64,000 bases of DNA. Origin: Bugulina stolonifera (lineage: Eukaryota > Bryozoa > Gymnolaemata > Cheilostomatida > Bugulidae). Under the pieces are notes generated by a model. The model saw nothing but the letters and a program-made list of their open reading frames with translations. It ran no database searches and was not told the DNA's origin. Of this stretch, positions 1 to 15,181 are shown piece by piece. The translations under genes were made by a program, and so were the position numbers. The stretch is from contig OW285191.1 in the NCBI GenBank assembly GCA_935421135.1, positions 10,591,700 to 10,655,699 of the forward strand. Direction: 5' to 3'. How positions within the stretch are numbered: position 1 is the stretch's first letter; every line of letters begins with the position of its first letter.

Positions 1-2722
1 CTGATCCACCCTTCTTATTAGACGTGGTTCTGGACCTCAACGCATTTAAATGTCTCAGTTTATAGTTTGGGGGCTTTTCATAGCAGGGTGGTTTTGCCAG
101 TCTGACGTTACCAACTTCAGGCGCCGGTTGAATGACATGACCAGGCGGCTGTGGTCTCACATGACCAGGTGGTTGTGGTGCGACAAGATTTGTCGCTACT
201 TTGCTTTTCTTGTAACATCTACCACGATGTCTGACCGATGTTATTTCGACTTTGGGTTTCAGTACAATAATATTTTCTTGAAGCTTGTTATGAGATTGCT
301 CAATGGATGCTTTCTCCGTTTTACCTGATGGTTGCGCTCTACCATGGCCTCGCACAACTTTAGATATTTTGCTGGATTTCTTACGCAGTTTTGTCGATGT
401 TTGATCTATAAGTGATTCTTGTGTGGAGTCACTAGAAATATCTAGCAGACTTGTAGGGCGATGTAAACTTTGCTCTCTATCTCTTGTAGGTTCACATGCA
501 CTTAACTTATTCGTGTCTTCTGTGGTAGATTCCACTGACTGCTTTTTCTGAATAATTCTTGATATGTTACTTTCATGTTTCGCGGTATCTTTAACATCAT
601 GACTAGCTTTGATTATATCTGACAGCCTTTGCATTGATGGCGATAGTCTCGCTTTTGATGGCAGTAATCTCTGGGTGGAAGAGTGCTTGGAGCTGTCTGT
701 AGAGTGGAATACTTTACTTGTCGTCTCTGAGAGAACAGTATCTGCATGTGATTCGCTGTTTTCTGGTGACACATTTTCATTTGGGTTACTTCGACCCAAT
801 GCAGAACTAGACTGCAATGTGTGACATGACCGGATTGGCCCCCTCTCACTTCGAGACCTATCAGAAACTGATTTGGCTTTTTTGCTGATACACCTTTGGC
901 AGGTCAAGAGAGCTCTGTTTCTATTTGTATTTGACCTATTGGTACTTATATCTGAGCTACTAGCATCTGTGACAGATTTGGAAGGTTGAAATAGGCTAGA
1001 CAACGATGAGCAACTACTTGGATGCGGCACAGTGGTAGGAGCAGCACACCTCCTGTCGTCATCTCTCTTGGCCGAATTCTTTTTGAGAACCTTTCGTTTA
1101 GCAGTAGGCCTAGACTTTTTAGGAGCAGCATAGCCGCAGGCGCTGCAGGAAATATAATAAGTAGAATTTGCTCTATTTCTGTCGGACTGGATGTAATTTA
1201 GAATTCTAATGGTTTGCCTGGGAAGTGCCAACTTTGGTCCCAATTTATCATTCCTAATAGTTATACTCATGTCCAATGTATCACTGTAGCATGTGATCCT
1301 ACGCTTTCTATAACCGTAGTTTTGGATGGGTACTAATGGTACTGGCAATGAGGTTAGTAACACAGGAACAGTCTTTAATGTGTTATAATTGCTTGATTTG
1401 AAGCACTCATTACATCTACATCTGAAGTTATTTACCGCAACTCCCCTCTGATTATTTTGTATCTTTAAAACCCTCTTTGGTGATTGATTCGCCAGCGATG
1501 ATAGGTCTATTTTTCCTGCATTAAGAAACTTGGCTTGCTTTTGACGATTTCCCCATTGTCTGTGTAATATGGAGAGTTTAGTTATTTGGCATGTTCTTGA
1601 TTGGAGTTGTTGTTGCCGATGTGGTTTGCTCTTCTTTCTTGTTTTTAGACGATTGAATGAAGCCGGATTGCAATAGATGCCCATCAGCCTTTTGCAGATT
1701 TCATATGAGCTTTGTTGGTGCTCTTGTTCAAACCAAGTGGAACCAGATTTATGGTTCTTTTCTATATATAAATCTGGTTTTTTCCATGGAGCCGAATGTA
1801 ACCTCCTTCTGGGACGGTTGTCTTTGTTAGTATTATTTAAAGTTACTACTCTGCTACCCAGCAGTTTATCTCTATTGATGATTGGACCAGGTGGTATTGG
1901 ATGAGATTTGTTTCTCGGTTTGTTGGTGGTTTTGCTTTTTGGTTTTAGAGAATTTAAATCTGGTGGAAACATGTGAAACATCTGGGAGGAATTAAGAAAA
2001 CAAGACTTGTGAATTGTTCTACCAACTGTTGATTTTTTTGTCAAGTTAGAGGGAGAGCGTTTTAGGGCTTTAGCTTCCTTTGAGCTCAGACTCGTACACG
2101 GCGCATTCATTGACTTGTCTATGGCTGTTTTACCACTGCATTTAGTACATTCAGAATTGATATTATTTTCACCACAGGATTTTCTATCAGTCTGTGAATC
2201 TTTTACACTTAAACATTGTAAGGTTTGGTCTGGTTCATCGTTGATTGTATTTCCTTCTTTCAGGTTGTCATGCGTCTTGGTTGCTTTGCATAAGTCATCA
2301 GTAGCTTTATTTTTAATTGTATTACTCTCAGCAGTGGAAAGGCTTATTCCTGATGTGAATGCAAATGAATTGCACTTTTTAATCCTTGCTAGACACATTG
2401 CAGCTAAACTTTCAACAGTAGATCTAGAATGTTCTTTCAACATTTCAGTACAACTTCTATGGTTGTCTACTGTAGCTATTTGCTCTGTGTCGGTCTGCTG
2501 ACATTGCAAGGAGCTCTGTACTTTGATTTCTAATGGTGTAGTAACGTCTTCCTGAGTATTGGTGGAATCAATTTGCCCTGATGAACTTGGTGTTATCAAA
2601 GTTCCTTTCTGTTTTCTATGAACCTGTGTGCTACTGATACTTGTGCTGGAAGTATCGGTACATGTACCTTCACTAGAGGTATCTGTATCGTCAACCGAAT
2701 CTGTTGAACTTTGAGAGTACAT
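1..2722 (-). CDS. Large uncharacterised basic, Ser/Thr-rich protein (3' end outside window)
   Basis: Reading leftwards from an ATG at 2720-2722, one frame stays open for about 907 codons to the window edge, which is very unlikely by chance in AT-rich DNA. An in-frame TGA lies three codons before the ATG, supporting this start, although a splice acceptor between them cannot be excluded. The N-terminal ~60 residues are Ser/Thr/Asp-rich. The rest is rich in Ser, Lys, Arg and Asn with little predicted globular structure. Three cysteine pairs could form small zinc knuckles: RCRCNEC near residue 433, CSAC near 525 and CQRC near 608. A Pro-rich segment near the left edge has a tandem PPGHV motif. 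I see no signal peptide, membrane segment or known domain and recognise no family. The composition suggests a nuclear or scaffold protein, but that is a guess. Coding status is secure; function is unknown. Confidence 0.8.
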   Translation of the reverse strand, partial: MYSQSSTDSVDDTDTSSEGTCTDTSSTSISSTQVHRKQKGTLITPSSSGQIDSTNTQEDVTTPLEIKVQSSLQCQQTDTEQIATVDNHRSCTEMLKEHSRSTVESLAAMCLARIKKCNSFAFTSGISLSTAESNTIKNKATDDLCKATKTHDNLKEGNTINDEPDQTLQCLSVKDSQTDRKSCGENNINSECTKCSGKTAIDKSMNAPCTSLSSKEAKALKRSPSNLTKKSTVGRTIHKSCFLNSSQMFHMFPPDLNSLKPKSKTTNKPRNKSHPIPPGPIINRDKLLGSRVVTLNNTNKDNRPRRRLHSAPWKKPDLYIEKNHKSGSTWFEQEHQQSSYEICKRLMGIYCNPASFNRLKTRKKSKPHRQQQLQSRTCQITKLSILHRQWGNRQKQAKFLNAGKIDLSSLANQSPKRVLKIQNNQRGVAVNNFRCRCNECFKSSNYNTLKTVPVLLTSLPVPLVPIQNYGYRKRRITCYSDTLDMSITIRNDKLGPKLALPRQTIRILNYIQSDRNRANSTYYISCSACGYAAPKKSRPTAKRKVLKKNSAKRDDDRRCAAPTTVPHPSSCSSLSSLFQPSKSVTDASSSDISTNRSNTNRNRALLTCQRCISKKAKSVSDRSRSERGPIRSCHTLQSSSALGRSNPNENVSPENSESHADTVLSETTSKVFHSTDSSKHSSTQRLLPSKARLSPSMQRLSDIIKASHDVKDTAKHESNISRIIQKKQSVESTTEDTNKLSACEPTRDREQSLHRPTSLLDISSDSTQESLIDQTSTKLRKKSSKISKVVRGHGRAQPSGKTEKASIEQSHNKLQENIIVLKPKVEITSVRHRGRCYKKSKVATNLVAPQPPGHVRPQPPGHVIQPAPEVGNVRLAKPPCYEKPPNYKLRHLNALRSRTTSNKKGGS

Positions 2723-3041
2723 TGCTTCTCATCTATAAGTCAGAATATTGTTATAGACAAACTAACATTTACATGTACATAAGGTCATCATGTGTACCTA
2801 CTGGGTTCTCACGACATTTAACTTGCAGACTCTTCATTAATTTGAGGGTTGTCTGTAGATGCACTAGTGGGTGGCAAAAGCGTACAAATACTCGACTACA
2901 GATTGTTATATTAAAATTATGAGATATGCATGGGCCTGTGTTATATAACATCGAATAAACGTGACCTTATTTACATGTAAGTTAATTTGTTGCGGATACT
3001 GTAGAACATAAACATTATTTTTAAACTATTAAAGTTACCAG

Positions 3042-3142
3042 AAGTTGTCCTCTCTCTGCTGCTTTAACAACATGAAAGTTGTCTTCTCTCTGTAGAGAGA
3101 AGACAACTTTCATGTTGTTAAGGCAATAGAGAGAGGACAACT
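3042..3142. repeat. Nested palindrome of the GTTGTCYTCTC family
   Basis: An outer pair AAGTTGTCCTCTCTCT / AGAGAGAGGACAACTT encloses an inner, almost perfect palindrome with arms CATGAAAGTTGTCTTCTC and its complement. The whole could fold into one long hairpin. It is the largest member of a palindrome family scattered through the window and looks like a MITE or a self-duplicated remnant. No clear target-site duplication was found. Confidence 0.75.
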
Positions 3143-3568
3143 TTTTTATGATTATTTTATACCTTGTATATAGATACATTTTACTTCACAAGTTTATGCT
3201 CATATATTCACAAACTGCCTAGCATTATTACATAATATATAGTAGTCTTTTAAATTTTGGGTCATTACTCACCAGACAGATGTGTGCAGCTTGAACTACT
3301 TGAAGGATTGTAACTAATGGTTGACCTTCTGCTGTTTCAGAACAAGAACCGTGGAACTTAGTACCATTGTTACTATTGTTACCTATCCATTGTATGGAAA
3401 CTTTGCTTTGCGAAGAACAATCACTTTTTAACTTACAAAGTACAATCTAGTATTTTAGGCACATGTACATCAGATTTGTGCTCTCTTTTCATAATAGGTT
3501 TACATTCATAATAAAAAAGAAATGTTGTGCTCTAATGTGCAATGGCCTTCAGGAAATAGTGAACTGCC

Positions 3569-3647
3569 AACACTTTGATATTATACAACTACCAATTTTA
3601 TCTACAGCCTGTAAATAAAGTTGGTAGTTGTATAATATGAAAGCGTT
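3569..3647. repeat. Hairpin-forming inverted repeat
   Basis: Arms of about 35 bases, AACACTTTGATATTATACAA at the left and its imperfect complement at the right, are separated by a short loop. It carries no coding potential and resembles a small MITE. It shares no obvious arm sequence with the GTTGTC family. Confidence 0.65.
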
Positions 3648-4922
3648 ACAGGGATGTAATTTTTTGGGAGAAAAACTCTGACTAGTAGTTGTAAAAACAC
3701 AGAGTTATGCATTACTAGCTTTACATACACTTGCTATTATTACAATATAGTTACTATGGTAGTAGTAGACGTAGTACTACTATGATGCCAACACGACTAC
3801 TTAGGAGTTGTGTACCCCTAACAGAGCTGATATTTAATGCAATAGTAACAAGATTACTATTTTAAATTTAGACCTACAAACACGAATCAATCTCGGCCTT
3901 TGATGAGGGCCAATCACACGATACGGATACACGACCCTCCACCTGCTGTCACACGGAGGAAATCTTACAATGAGAGAATAACTCCCCAATACACCTCACA
4001 GACTCCAAGGTAATACAATGTATTGTATACTGTACAGCATGTAGAATAAGGATAACTTTAATAGCTAATATTGTTAGTATAAGACCATTATCCCACAATA
4101 TTGTGAATAAAGTGCCACAGTACCTACATGTTAGAGCTTTATTCACTGCTGTGGGTGATGAGGTTAGACCTTACATCTGACTGGTCTGAATATCTGAATA
4201 TTGAAATCCGTTTTCTTAGTTAAGGCGTTTCGATACCCTTGTGTTAAATACATCACGTACTGTTATATGGTAACATCAGGACTGTAATCTTTATGTTGAT
4301 CTAGGCGACAAAGTCTATGTTCCGTGACCTCTCAACCAATCAGGGCAGCCCAATCAGTTCGACTGAAGAGAGTCACATGAATTAAAGGCAGTACCTATTG
4401 ATTCTACAGATTTTACTTTTTTTCCTTTGAACTTGAGAGAGCATATTATTTTGGGTGGTGACTTCTGCTTTGTTTTATAACCAACACTCTCATCGCTGAT
4501 GTTTGGTATATTATATTGTATCTATATATCATACATGCTAGTCTTACGGTTAGATGAGATATACTTTGTATGTGTTGTTATCAGCTAATAAAGGTAAGCA
4601 ATACAAATATAATAATTAACACAGTCAAGTTGATATAAAATAAAGATATGCTATGGTAAAACATTGCCTGTAACATGGTAACCTGTAGGTACACCTAGTA
4701 AAAGTAGTAGTAACATAGATTAATCAGTGAGATAACACAGCATTTAGAGATCTATCAGCAGCTAGCAGTAAAATGGAAGAAAAGACTATAATATTTGACA
4801 TACAGTTATGTAAGTTCAATCGTTAAGTTCTACAGTCTACACTACTGGTATGTGTCGCTTTCCATTAAACCATCAGCAGAAATATTAATAATATGGTAAA
4901 AGTACAACATATTGCACCTTAT

Positions 4923-4969
4923 GGAGTTATCCTCTCTAGTTTAGTGTGCAACAAAGAAGAGACAACTCC
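4923..4969. repeat. Short palindrome, GTTGTCYTCTC family
   Basis: GGAGTTATCCTCTCT at the left pairs with AGAAGAGACAACTCC at the right around a short loop. This is a small, diverged member of the same dispersed family. Confidence 0.5.
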
Positions 4970-5598
4970 TAATTGCTACCCTGGTAGTTTATTACAATTG
5001 TAGAGTACCATAATAAAATGTATAATGTTTACGGCTAAGTACTGACTACAGGTATTATAACTGGCTGTATATATGACTGTCAACAAGTTTCTATGACATC
5101 ACAGTGACTTGTGATGGCTGACAGCCGAGAAGTAGAAGATGTATATGTGTATAGAATGTAGATTCCTCGGCAAGAGATTTATAGACTGGAGGTCATAGAA
5201 AGGTCAGTTAGACAGCTGAAGATTTTCTGTAATATTACAGAATTTGATATTTACTTTTTCAAAATGAACAAGCATTATTTTTTACAAATCATAAATCTAC
5301 ATGGCTTGCATACTACATAGATACCTAAATTTATATATACATGTACATGCATACACTGTACAGTAGTGTTCAGTATATCTACATGTACATGTAAATACAC
5401 ACACTATGTTTATCCCGACTAGAATAGAATACCTATATACCATACACACATGTCTATGCTATACATACATATCACACACACATGTATATGTCTATGTATA
5501 TGCTATATATACATACCATACATACATGTACATGTCTACACTATACATACATACAAATGTACCATACATACATGTATATGACTACGTATATGTCTATG

Positions 5599-9211
<3,613 letters not shown>

Positions 9212-11814
9212 GCATTTATAGATCGATAAAGTTACATGCTGACTTCGAGTTTAATATATACATGTAAGGCCTACATGTAGATATAAGTATCATTAAATTT
9301 AACTGTTAGTTTCACAGTACTCAATAGTCAGTCATCCAGGTCCAGTGTGGATAAGTAGCTAGGTTAGTTTGATATACGAATGAAATCCATCCCTTATCTA
9401 GATTTGCCATTGCGCTTGGCATAAACTTGTGTTGACTGTAATTCTGTTCAAATGTGAATCAGTCACACTCAGGTCAATTAATCAAAGTCAATTCCAATGC
9501 AAAAATGTTGACTTCAAAGTAAAAAATGAATTAATTACTAAACTATTATATACAAAACAGGAGAAGAACAATACTTAGTAGAAGTAGTTAGTTAGTAGAA
9601 TATTCTATTGTTATATACGTACAATCAATCAAGGAGTACAATGTAGGCTACTAAATGCGTCTGGAGTCTCGTTATTAATGCTATCAAAATGTATATTCAT
9701 GTATAATAAATTACTCTCTCAATTTGCTTATATAAAATAGATTTAGCTAGCAATGCGAATCGTGGCTAATATTTAATTTATATGACAATTTTGTTATGCA
9801 ACACTTTTGTAACAGGAAGAAAAAATTACTATTTATCAACATTGACCACATTGTGTTTCCTGTTAGCGGTGTTGCTTACGTGTCTTGTACAAGAACGGGG
9901 TACATAAAATACTCCCGACAAGAACTCTCATTAAGGAACTCAAGTTAAGTTTCTTAACTAATTTCCAAGTACGTCTCAAGAGGGAAGTGTCACAACTCCA
10001 ACAACGAATAGCTTGGGTTTGCATGATGTATGGGAAGACAATTTCTAAATTTAGAACCTTTTGTTGGAGAGGTTGCAGGCTTGCCAAGTTTGACTGATGA
10101 AAATCAGGGAGATTCAGCATTTGGGTGGGGGGGGTGTCCATTTTGGGTGGGGTGGAGTACCAAAATTTAAGTTGAAAATCAGGGAGTCCTCTTGCGGAAT
10201 CAGGGAGACTTGGTAAGCCTGAGAGGTTGGCAAAGATCTCACTATCTAGCGCTAGCATGGGCAAAAAAGATTGAGAGAAAACACTGATGTGACATTTGTT
10301 CGTTTAGGCCCCCCCCCCCCTCCGCATCATAGAGTTCAATATTGCAATTGGTTAATACTACACATACAATGACACCAATTATAGAACAAAAAAGCCGGCC
10401 TGCTGCAGTTCACACCCACACATTTAACCACACTTTTATACACATACATATACCGAGGCATATACATGTACATACACCAACATATTTTCACACATGCGAA
10501 TGTACAATGCATATTCAATTGTCCCAAAATTAATAGAAAGCACATACAGGAATTTGTGCATATTATGCTACGGCAATAATAATTACAAAGCAGTTTATCA
10601 AATCTGATTTAAACATTACAGTTCTATTCATAGCGGAAATATTAAGTGGAATAGGATTTTAGTGGGTTTACTCTGAATTCAGAAGTCTTTATGTAGAGCA
10701 GTACGAGTCGCACTGATGTCTAAGTTACAAGTAATAATTTTTCATTATACAAAATTATAGTAACATAATTGTACATGTAATAATATGCATAGATAAAAAA
10801 GGTGCTCTATTGCTGGAATAAAGATTAATAAAATTATGATGCATGCATAAAAAGTTTCATGGTGAAGTAACGGAGAATGCTGTGTGATGCATACTCAGGT
10901 ACGTCATCAACCACAAGATGCACAACAATGATAAATTATTTTATGTGTCAACAATGTACTACATTATATCTACAAACTGCTGATGTTCAGTCTTGGGGAA
11001 ACCCAAGATAACTTGTAACCACCAATAAGAGAAGACATTGTACAATGGTGCTGTTACACAAGTGTTCAAACTCTGATTCACTAATTTTCGATGCTCTGGT
11101 GTGTAATCAGTGCATTGCTAACAGCCTTTTGAGAATTCATTTGCATATTATTATTTATATTTTCACAAGCATGTCAAGCTGGAATAAATATGGAAACTGT
11201 GACCTATACACTATGATTCGAAGTTGTCCTCTCTCTTTGATGTGATCCTGCCATTTTTCACAGATAAATAGATGAACCAGATTATTTTCTATGTTTTATA
11301 CCTTCTACGTAGGTAAGGTTCTAGGCTAGGCTGACATTAGCTACAAAACTTAGCCCACAGTTCCGCAGTTTATCAGCAACTGGCAAATTGCTAATAGCTC
11401 TTTTGTAAATCTTGAACCCTAGATTATAGAGTTATCTTCCCCCAAGATAACTATGCCACAGGTTAATTTAAAACAGGAAGAGGGATAGTACTGCCCACCT
11501 GACAAGTGACAGGGCTACTCCCACTGTCTGCTGATAACTTAACCTTGCTACTTATCAACATTCTACACGGCTTGAGCCAATAGACAATGTAGTAGAATAA
11601 TGTAAATATTTTTTGCACTTTTCATTGTGTTATCTACTGTAAAGGTTAAATGCACATCACAAGGTCACCTATCTCAGTGTACAGTTCATTAGTACTAGTG
11701 TTACTATCCACAATGTAGTTATACACACAGCAGTACAGTACAGTCATGCTCTTGATATATTAATTGTATATAATACAGTGTAGAACAACAAGTGGCTGGG
11801 GCCTACTTACCATA
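9212..11814. other. Intergenic region between divergent ferrochelatase and deaminase genes
   Basis: About 2.6 kb that should include both 5' regions. I see no convincing exon or clear TATA element. It holds a 146-bp hAT-like element, a C homopolymer near 10308-10320, TACATACA-type microsatellite at 10430-10480, and an AAGTTGTCCTCTCTC motif at 11222 belonging to the dispersed family. A minus-strand frame at 9863-10264 overlaps the transposon and is not considered a gene. Confidence 0.6.
10076..10221. mobile_element. Non-autonomous hAT-like element (146 bp)
   Basis: Begins CAGGCTTGCCAAGT and ends with the near-complement ACTTGGTAAGCCTG. It is flanked by an exact 8-bp direct repeat, AGAGGTTG, at 10068-10075 and 10222-10229. 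Eight-base target-site duplications and CAGG-type termini are typical of the hAT superfamily. The inside is low-complexity and G-rich on the plus strand, with AATCAGGGAG repeated, and has no coding capacity. Confidence 0.85.
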
Positions 11815-14800
11815 ATGCCACCAGTAAAAAGTAAGTTACATAACATACACGCATATCAGAGCATATACAGTACATGTTATGCTGCTCTTAGTTCTCTTTT
11901 TGCACATTTAGGTACCGTTGTTATAGTTTGGTTACTTTTGAGTGGAAAGAGGTGACCATTGCTTATATTAAAACGTGTGCATCAGTATCAATCGTCGGCT
12001 ATTCTTTCAGAACCTGTCAGATGCAGTTTATGCAAAGGCGTCAGACTGTTACATTATAGCATGCATTTACAAGTACAATGTACATGTACATTGTATACAT
12101 AATCTAGGTTTTGCTTTGTGCAGAAAGATGCGGTGGTAGGTCTACTAACAGATATACAGAGTAAAGAACCTCCCTCTGTTTTATGATTCCAGTAAAAGCA
12201 GCGGGTCTATAAATTATGATAAGGTCAAAGTGGAAGAATGGCTGGTTATAGAAATTATTCTAGATTCCATATAATTTGGGTTATAGTGAAGATATTTGAT
12301 CCTTCTTTTTGCAAGAGATTTATCATCGAGTAGCCAGGGACTCTGTTCTAGATCTGTAAAAATAACCCACCCTTGACTGGAAACCCCACTCAGGAATGGG
12401 TTATTTTCACAGATGTGGGACCAAGTCCCTGCCTTGCAAAAGGATCGAAGGATCAGATATACAAAGACAGGTCAAACCCGTTAATGCTCCCATCAACAGC
12501 ATTACTTTAATAGAATATTGTAAGGCAAACGAAAAGCAAAGTGAATTCATAATATCAATTTGTTCATGGGACACGATTCTGAGATTCTCTTTATTGATTT
12601 GTAGAACAGCAATTCAAAGCAGAAGTGGGCACTGGATGGCTCAAGTCAGGCTCTCGAGGTAAATATATTATATTATGAGTATAACTACATGTATGTCATT
12701 GTCCACACAGCAGTAAACCAACCAAGCTGTAACGACTAAGTCAGTGTGATGTTGAGTGTATCCCTACAGATTTGAGGATCCCCATAACAATATATGACCA
12801 AATGTACATGTAGAAGAAAGCTGACATGAAGTAGGGGACATATACATGTACATGTTCTTTGCAGCACGCCAAACTATTGATAATAATAACTAATGTGGTA
12901 TTCTCTTCATTTCCTAAAGAGAGAGAGAGAGAGGAGCCAACCTGGAGAGGACAACTTCACACTATGATCAATAGTTGCAGGCAATTACTCTTAGCATGCG
13001 CATGAGCATGTATACATACATGTAGATGTAAAACATGTACATGTAGATGTAAGCCCACATGTAGATAGATAGAATTACCTCATGACAGCATATAGAGCAC
13101 TTATACCCCCACCACACCTAGCCTAGGAGTTAAGTGAGCTGAGCTTGTACTGCACAGTTCGGAATAGTCTATTCGTTCTTTGAACTAATTAGTGACTAAC
13201 GGATCACCTGGTATTTTTCAGAAGATGTTAAAGCAAGTGGCACATCGATTCTTAAGAAATGTGAGAAAACACAAAAATCGACAAGACAAAAGCAAAAATG
13301 TAGGAAGTCAAGTAAAGCTCAAACAAGACTTCTGAATCACGGCTTTACAACCAGTAAAACTGAGCCATCTGTCCTGAAAGGAGTCAGGTGAGGCTGATCA
13401 GTGATCATCATAATCAGCAGTTACTGTAATTCTAATCTATACACATAATAATGTCCTATACTGATAAACATCATGTGAGTTTGATTTAGGAAATCAGATT
13501 CTCCAAATATGGTGTGCATAGGGCTATAGGCGCCATTGTTTTGTTGGCCGTTATAGGAGGGAAATGTTGAAATAGACTCTTAGTTTTAGTGAAATTTGCC
13601 TGGTGACTTAGAAAGCTTCAGTCCATACATGTACCACATTACACCATTTACGTATAGATAAAAATCTGCGATTACACATCAATAATTGAGTCTTGCCATA
13701 AATGAATGCATGAACAAGCACAGCTGTGAGATGGAAACTGTAGTCACATCTGAATTTTAGCTGACAGACAGAAGAGCACATTTTTCAGGCATTTGGAACT
13801 TTACCAACGATATAAGGATGATTTCATGGTCCAATGATGAGTAGGGAATCTAGTAGTCCCACAAAGTACTAGTACATGTATAATTACTCACAATGCTCAG
13901 TATACAAAAGTACATGCAGAGTATATGCAAAATATATAATATGATTGTTGCATCATGTTTTAGCTACAATGGAGAAGTACCGCTGCCACTACAAAGCAAG
14001 GAACTGAGTGAGTTACATTGATACATAATAGAGTCAGAAAATTCAGTTTGAATCAATAGGAGTAGACTCCATGTATGTGATTCTGGATAATAAAAGCTTG
14101 ATGATGGAGGAACAAAAGTAGATAAACAATATCTTAGACCTAATTTCTATTTGCACTAATCTGTTAAAAAACCCAGTAAAGCAAAAATAGTGGCTAGAGA
14201 ATGAATAGTGCATAATAGAAGAATTTAGTTAAGCTAATTTACAAAGATGAAGACTGAGATGGGATAGTGATTATAACGATAATAGGAAGACTTTCCTCAC
14301 TACTGCTGGTCTTATTCTATGCAAGGTTTATCATACTTGCATTCAAGTACCCAAGCACTTAAAAGTGGGATTAGCTTTGGTGGCTGGGGGCTAGATTTAG
14401 AGATCTGCATGTAGAATATGGGTTAGCACAATTTATAGTGATGCATAATATAAACCAGATGTTTAAACTTCATCACATCATAATTATTAGCTCCTTGTGT
14501 AGAGTTGTCATATCTTGGCAGACAAAGCGTGACAACTCTGCACAAGGAACTAAATAAATATGGTTTGCCAGCCAAGGTATGACAACTCCAGACATAGAGT
14601 TTGAATTATTTGAGCTAAAAACAAGTTTCATAAAACTTTATTGTATTCAATTTTGTCCAGATAAAGTATGGAGTACATTTCATCAGACTGACGCGAGAAA
14701 GAATGGAAAGTGTGTCTACTGTGTAGCACATTGGGTGGACAGGACCGCTTACACAAAGTTATTCCATAACGTTAAATTCCATACTGAGACTAATTTGATT

Positions 14801-15181
14801 AACTGCATGACTGACCTGTACAGAGAGAGGAATAGTGAGTCACAACTGCTTACTCTGAACATATATTTAAACTATGCACCGTGTGATAAACATGACCAGC
14901 ATTGTGCAGATAGTCTGCGCGGCCTAAGTCGGGAGTATAACTTTCGTTTAAATATTAGGGTTGTTGGGCCCTTTAAAGAAAATAGAAAGGCTCTGTGTAA
15001 CTTAATGAAAGCAAAGAATGTTACAGTGGAATCATTCAATGAGCAGGCGTGGCGTGAGTTGGCCAATTTGATAAACTTTCCCCTACAAGACAACTGGCAA
15101 TATCCGACAGCTTGGCAGATACGAGACAGCAAAACAACAAAGATTCTGAAGGAGATAACTGCTGATCAGCCATCAGTATAA
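11815..15181 (+). CDS. AID/APOBEC-like zinc cytidine deaminase (candidate, 5 exons)
   Basis: Family members hydrolytically remove the amino group of cytosine in nucleic acid; the substrate here is unknown. Assembled exons: 11815-11830, 12605-12658, 13222-13387, 13964-14007, 14592-15181. All have GT-AG borders and compatible phases, giving 289 aa. The last exon holds the domain. His157-Thr-Glu159 (HTETNLI) and Pro190-Cys191 (NYAPC) with Cys198 match the HxE...PC...C zinc/catalytic signature. The HxE-to-PC spacing of 30 residues and the strand after Cys198, then a helix ending KALCNLMKAKNVTVESFN, follow the AID/APOBEC order. Oddities: six residues separate the two cysteines instead of the usual two to four, and residues ~25-90 are a basic Lys/Gln-rich, nuclear-localisation-like extension. 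The 16-nt first exon is the weakest part; exons 3-5 are firm. Another deaminase-fold clade is possible. Convergent with PKD. Confidence 0.75.
12298..12455. repeat. MITE-like inverted repeat in deaminase intron 1
   Basis: Termini TGATCCTTC and GAAGGATCA. The arms are imperfectly complementary over about 60 bases, including TTTTGCAAG, CAGGGACT and TGTAAAAATAACCCA. There is no coding capacity. The target-site duplication is unclear. Confidence 0.7.
14489..14552. repeat. Palindrome next to the catalytic exon of the deaminase gene
   Basis: CTCCTTGTGTAGAGTTGTCA pairs with TGACAACTCTGCACAAGGA around a short centre. A third, partial copy of one arm (GCCAAGGTATGACAACTCC) follows at 14569-14590 and supplies the splice acceptor of exon 5. 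Member of the GTTGTC palindrome family. Confidence 0.75.

Larger units (their letters stand above)
2723..5598. other. Intergenic gap between ferrochelatase 3' end and the uncharacterised gene
   Basis: No convincing exon is visible. The stretch must hold the promoter of the uncharacterised gene on its left side and the 3' UTR of ferrochelatase on its right. It contains three palindromic elements (annotated separately) and, at 5330-5590, a degenerate ATACATGTACAT-type microsatellite that keeps a short plus-strand frame open only because of its repeat content. Confidence 0.6.

Noticed and set aside
5116..5163. Short plus-strand ATG frame beginning MADSREVED
   Set aside because: It stops after 15 codons, and no convincing donor or following exon was found.
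9863..10264. Minus-strand 133-codon frame
   Set aside because: It overlaps the hAT-like element and low-complexity G/C runs and shows no protein-like pattern or splice context.
12396..12662. Plus-strand 88-codon frame
   Set aside because: It runs through the right arm of a MITE and crosses a deaminase exon in a different frame; only the 12605-12658 segment in the other frame fits the gene.
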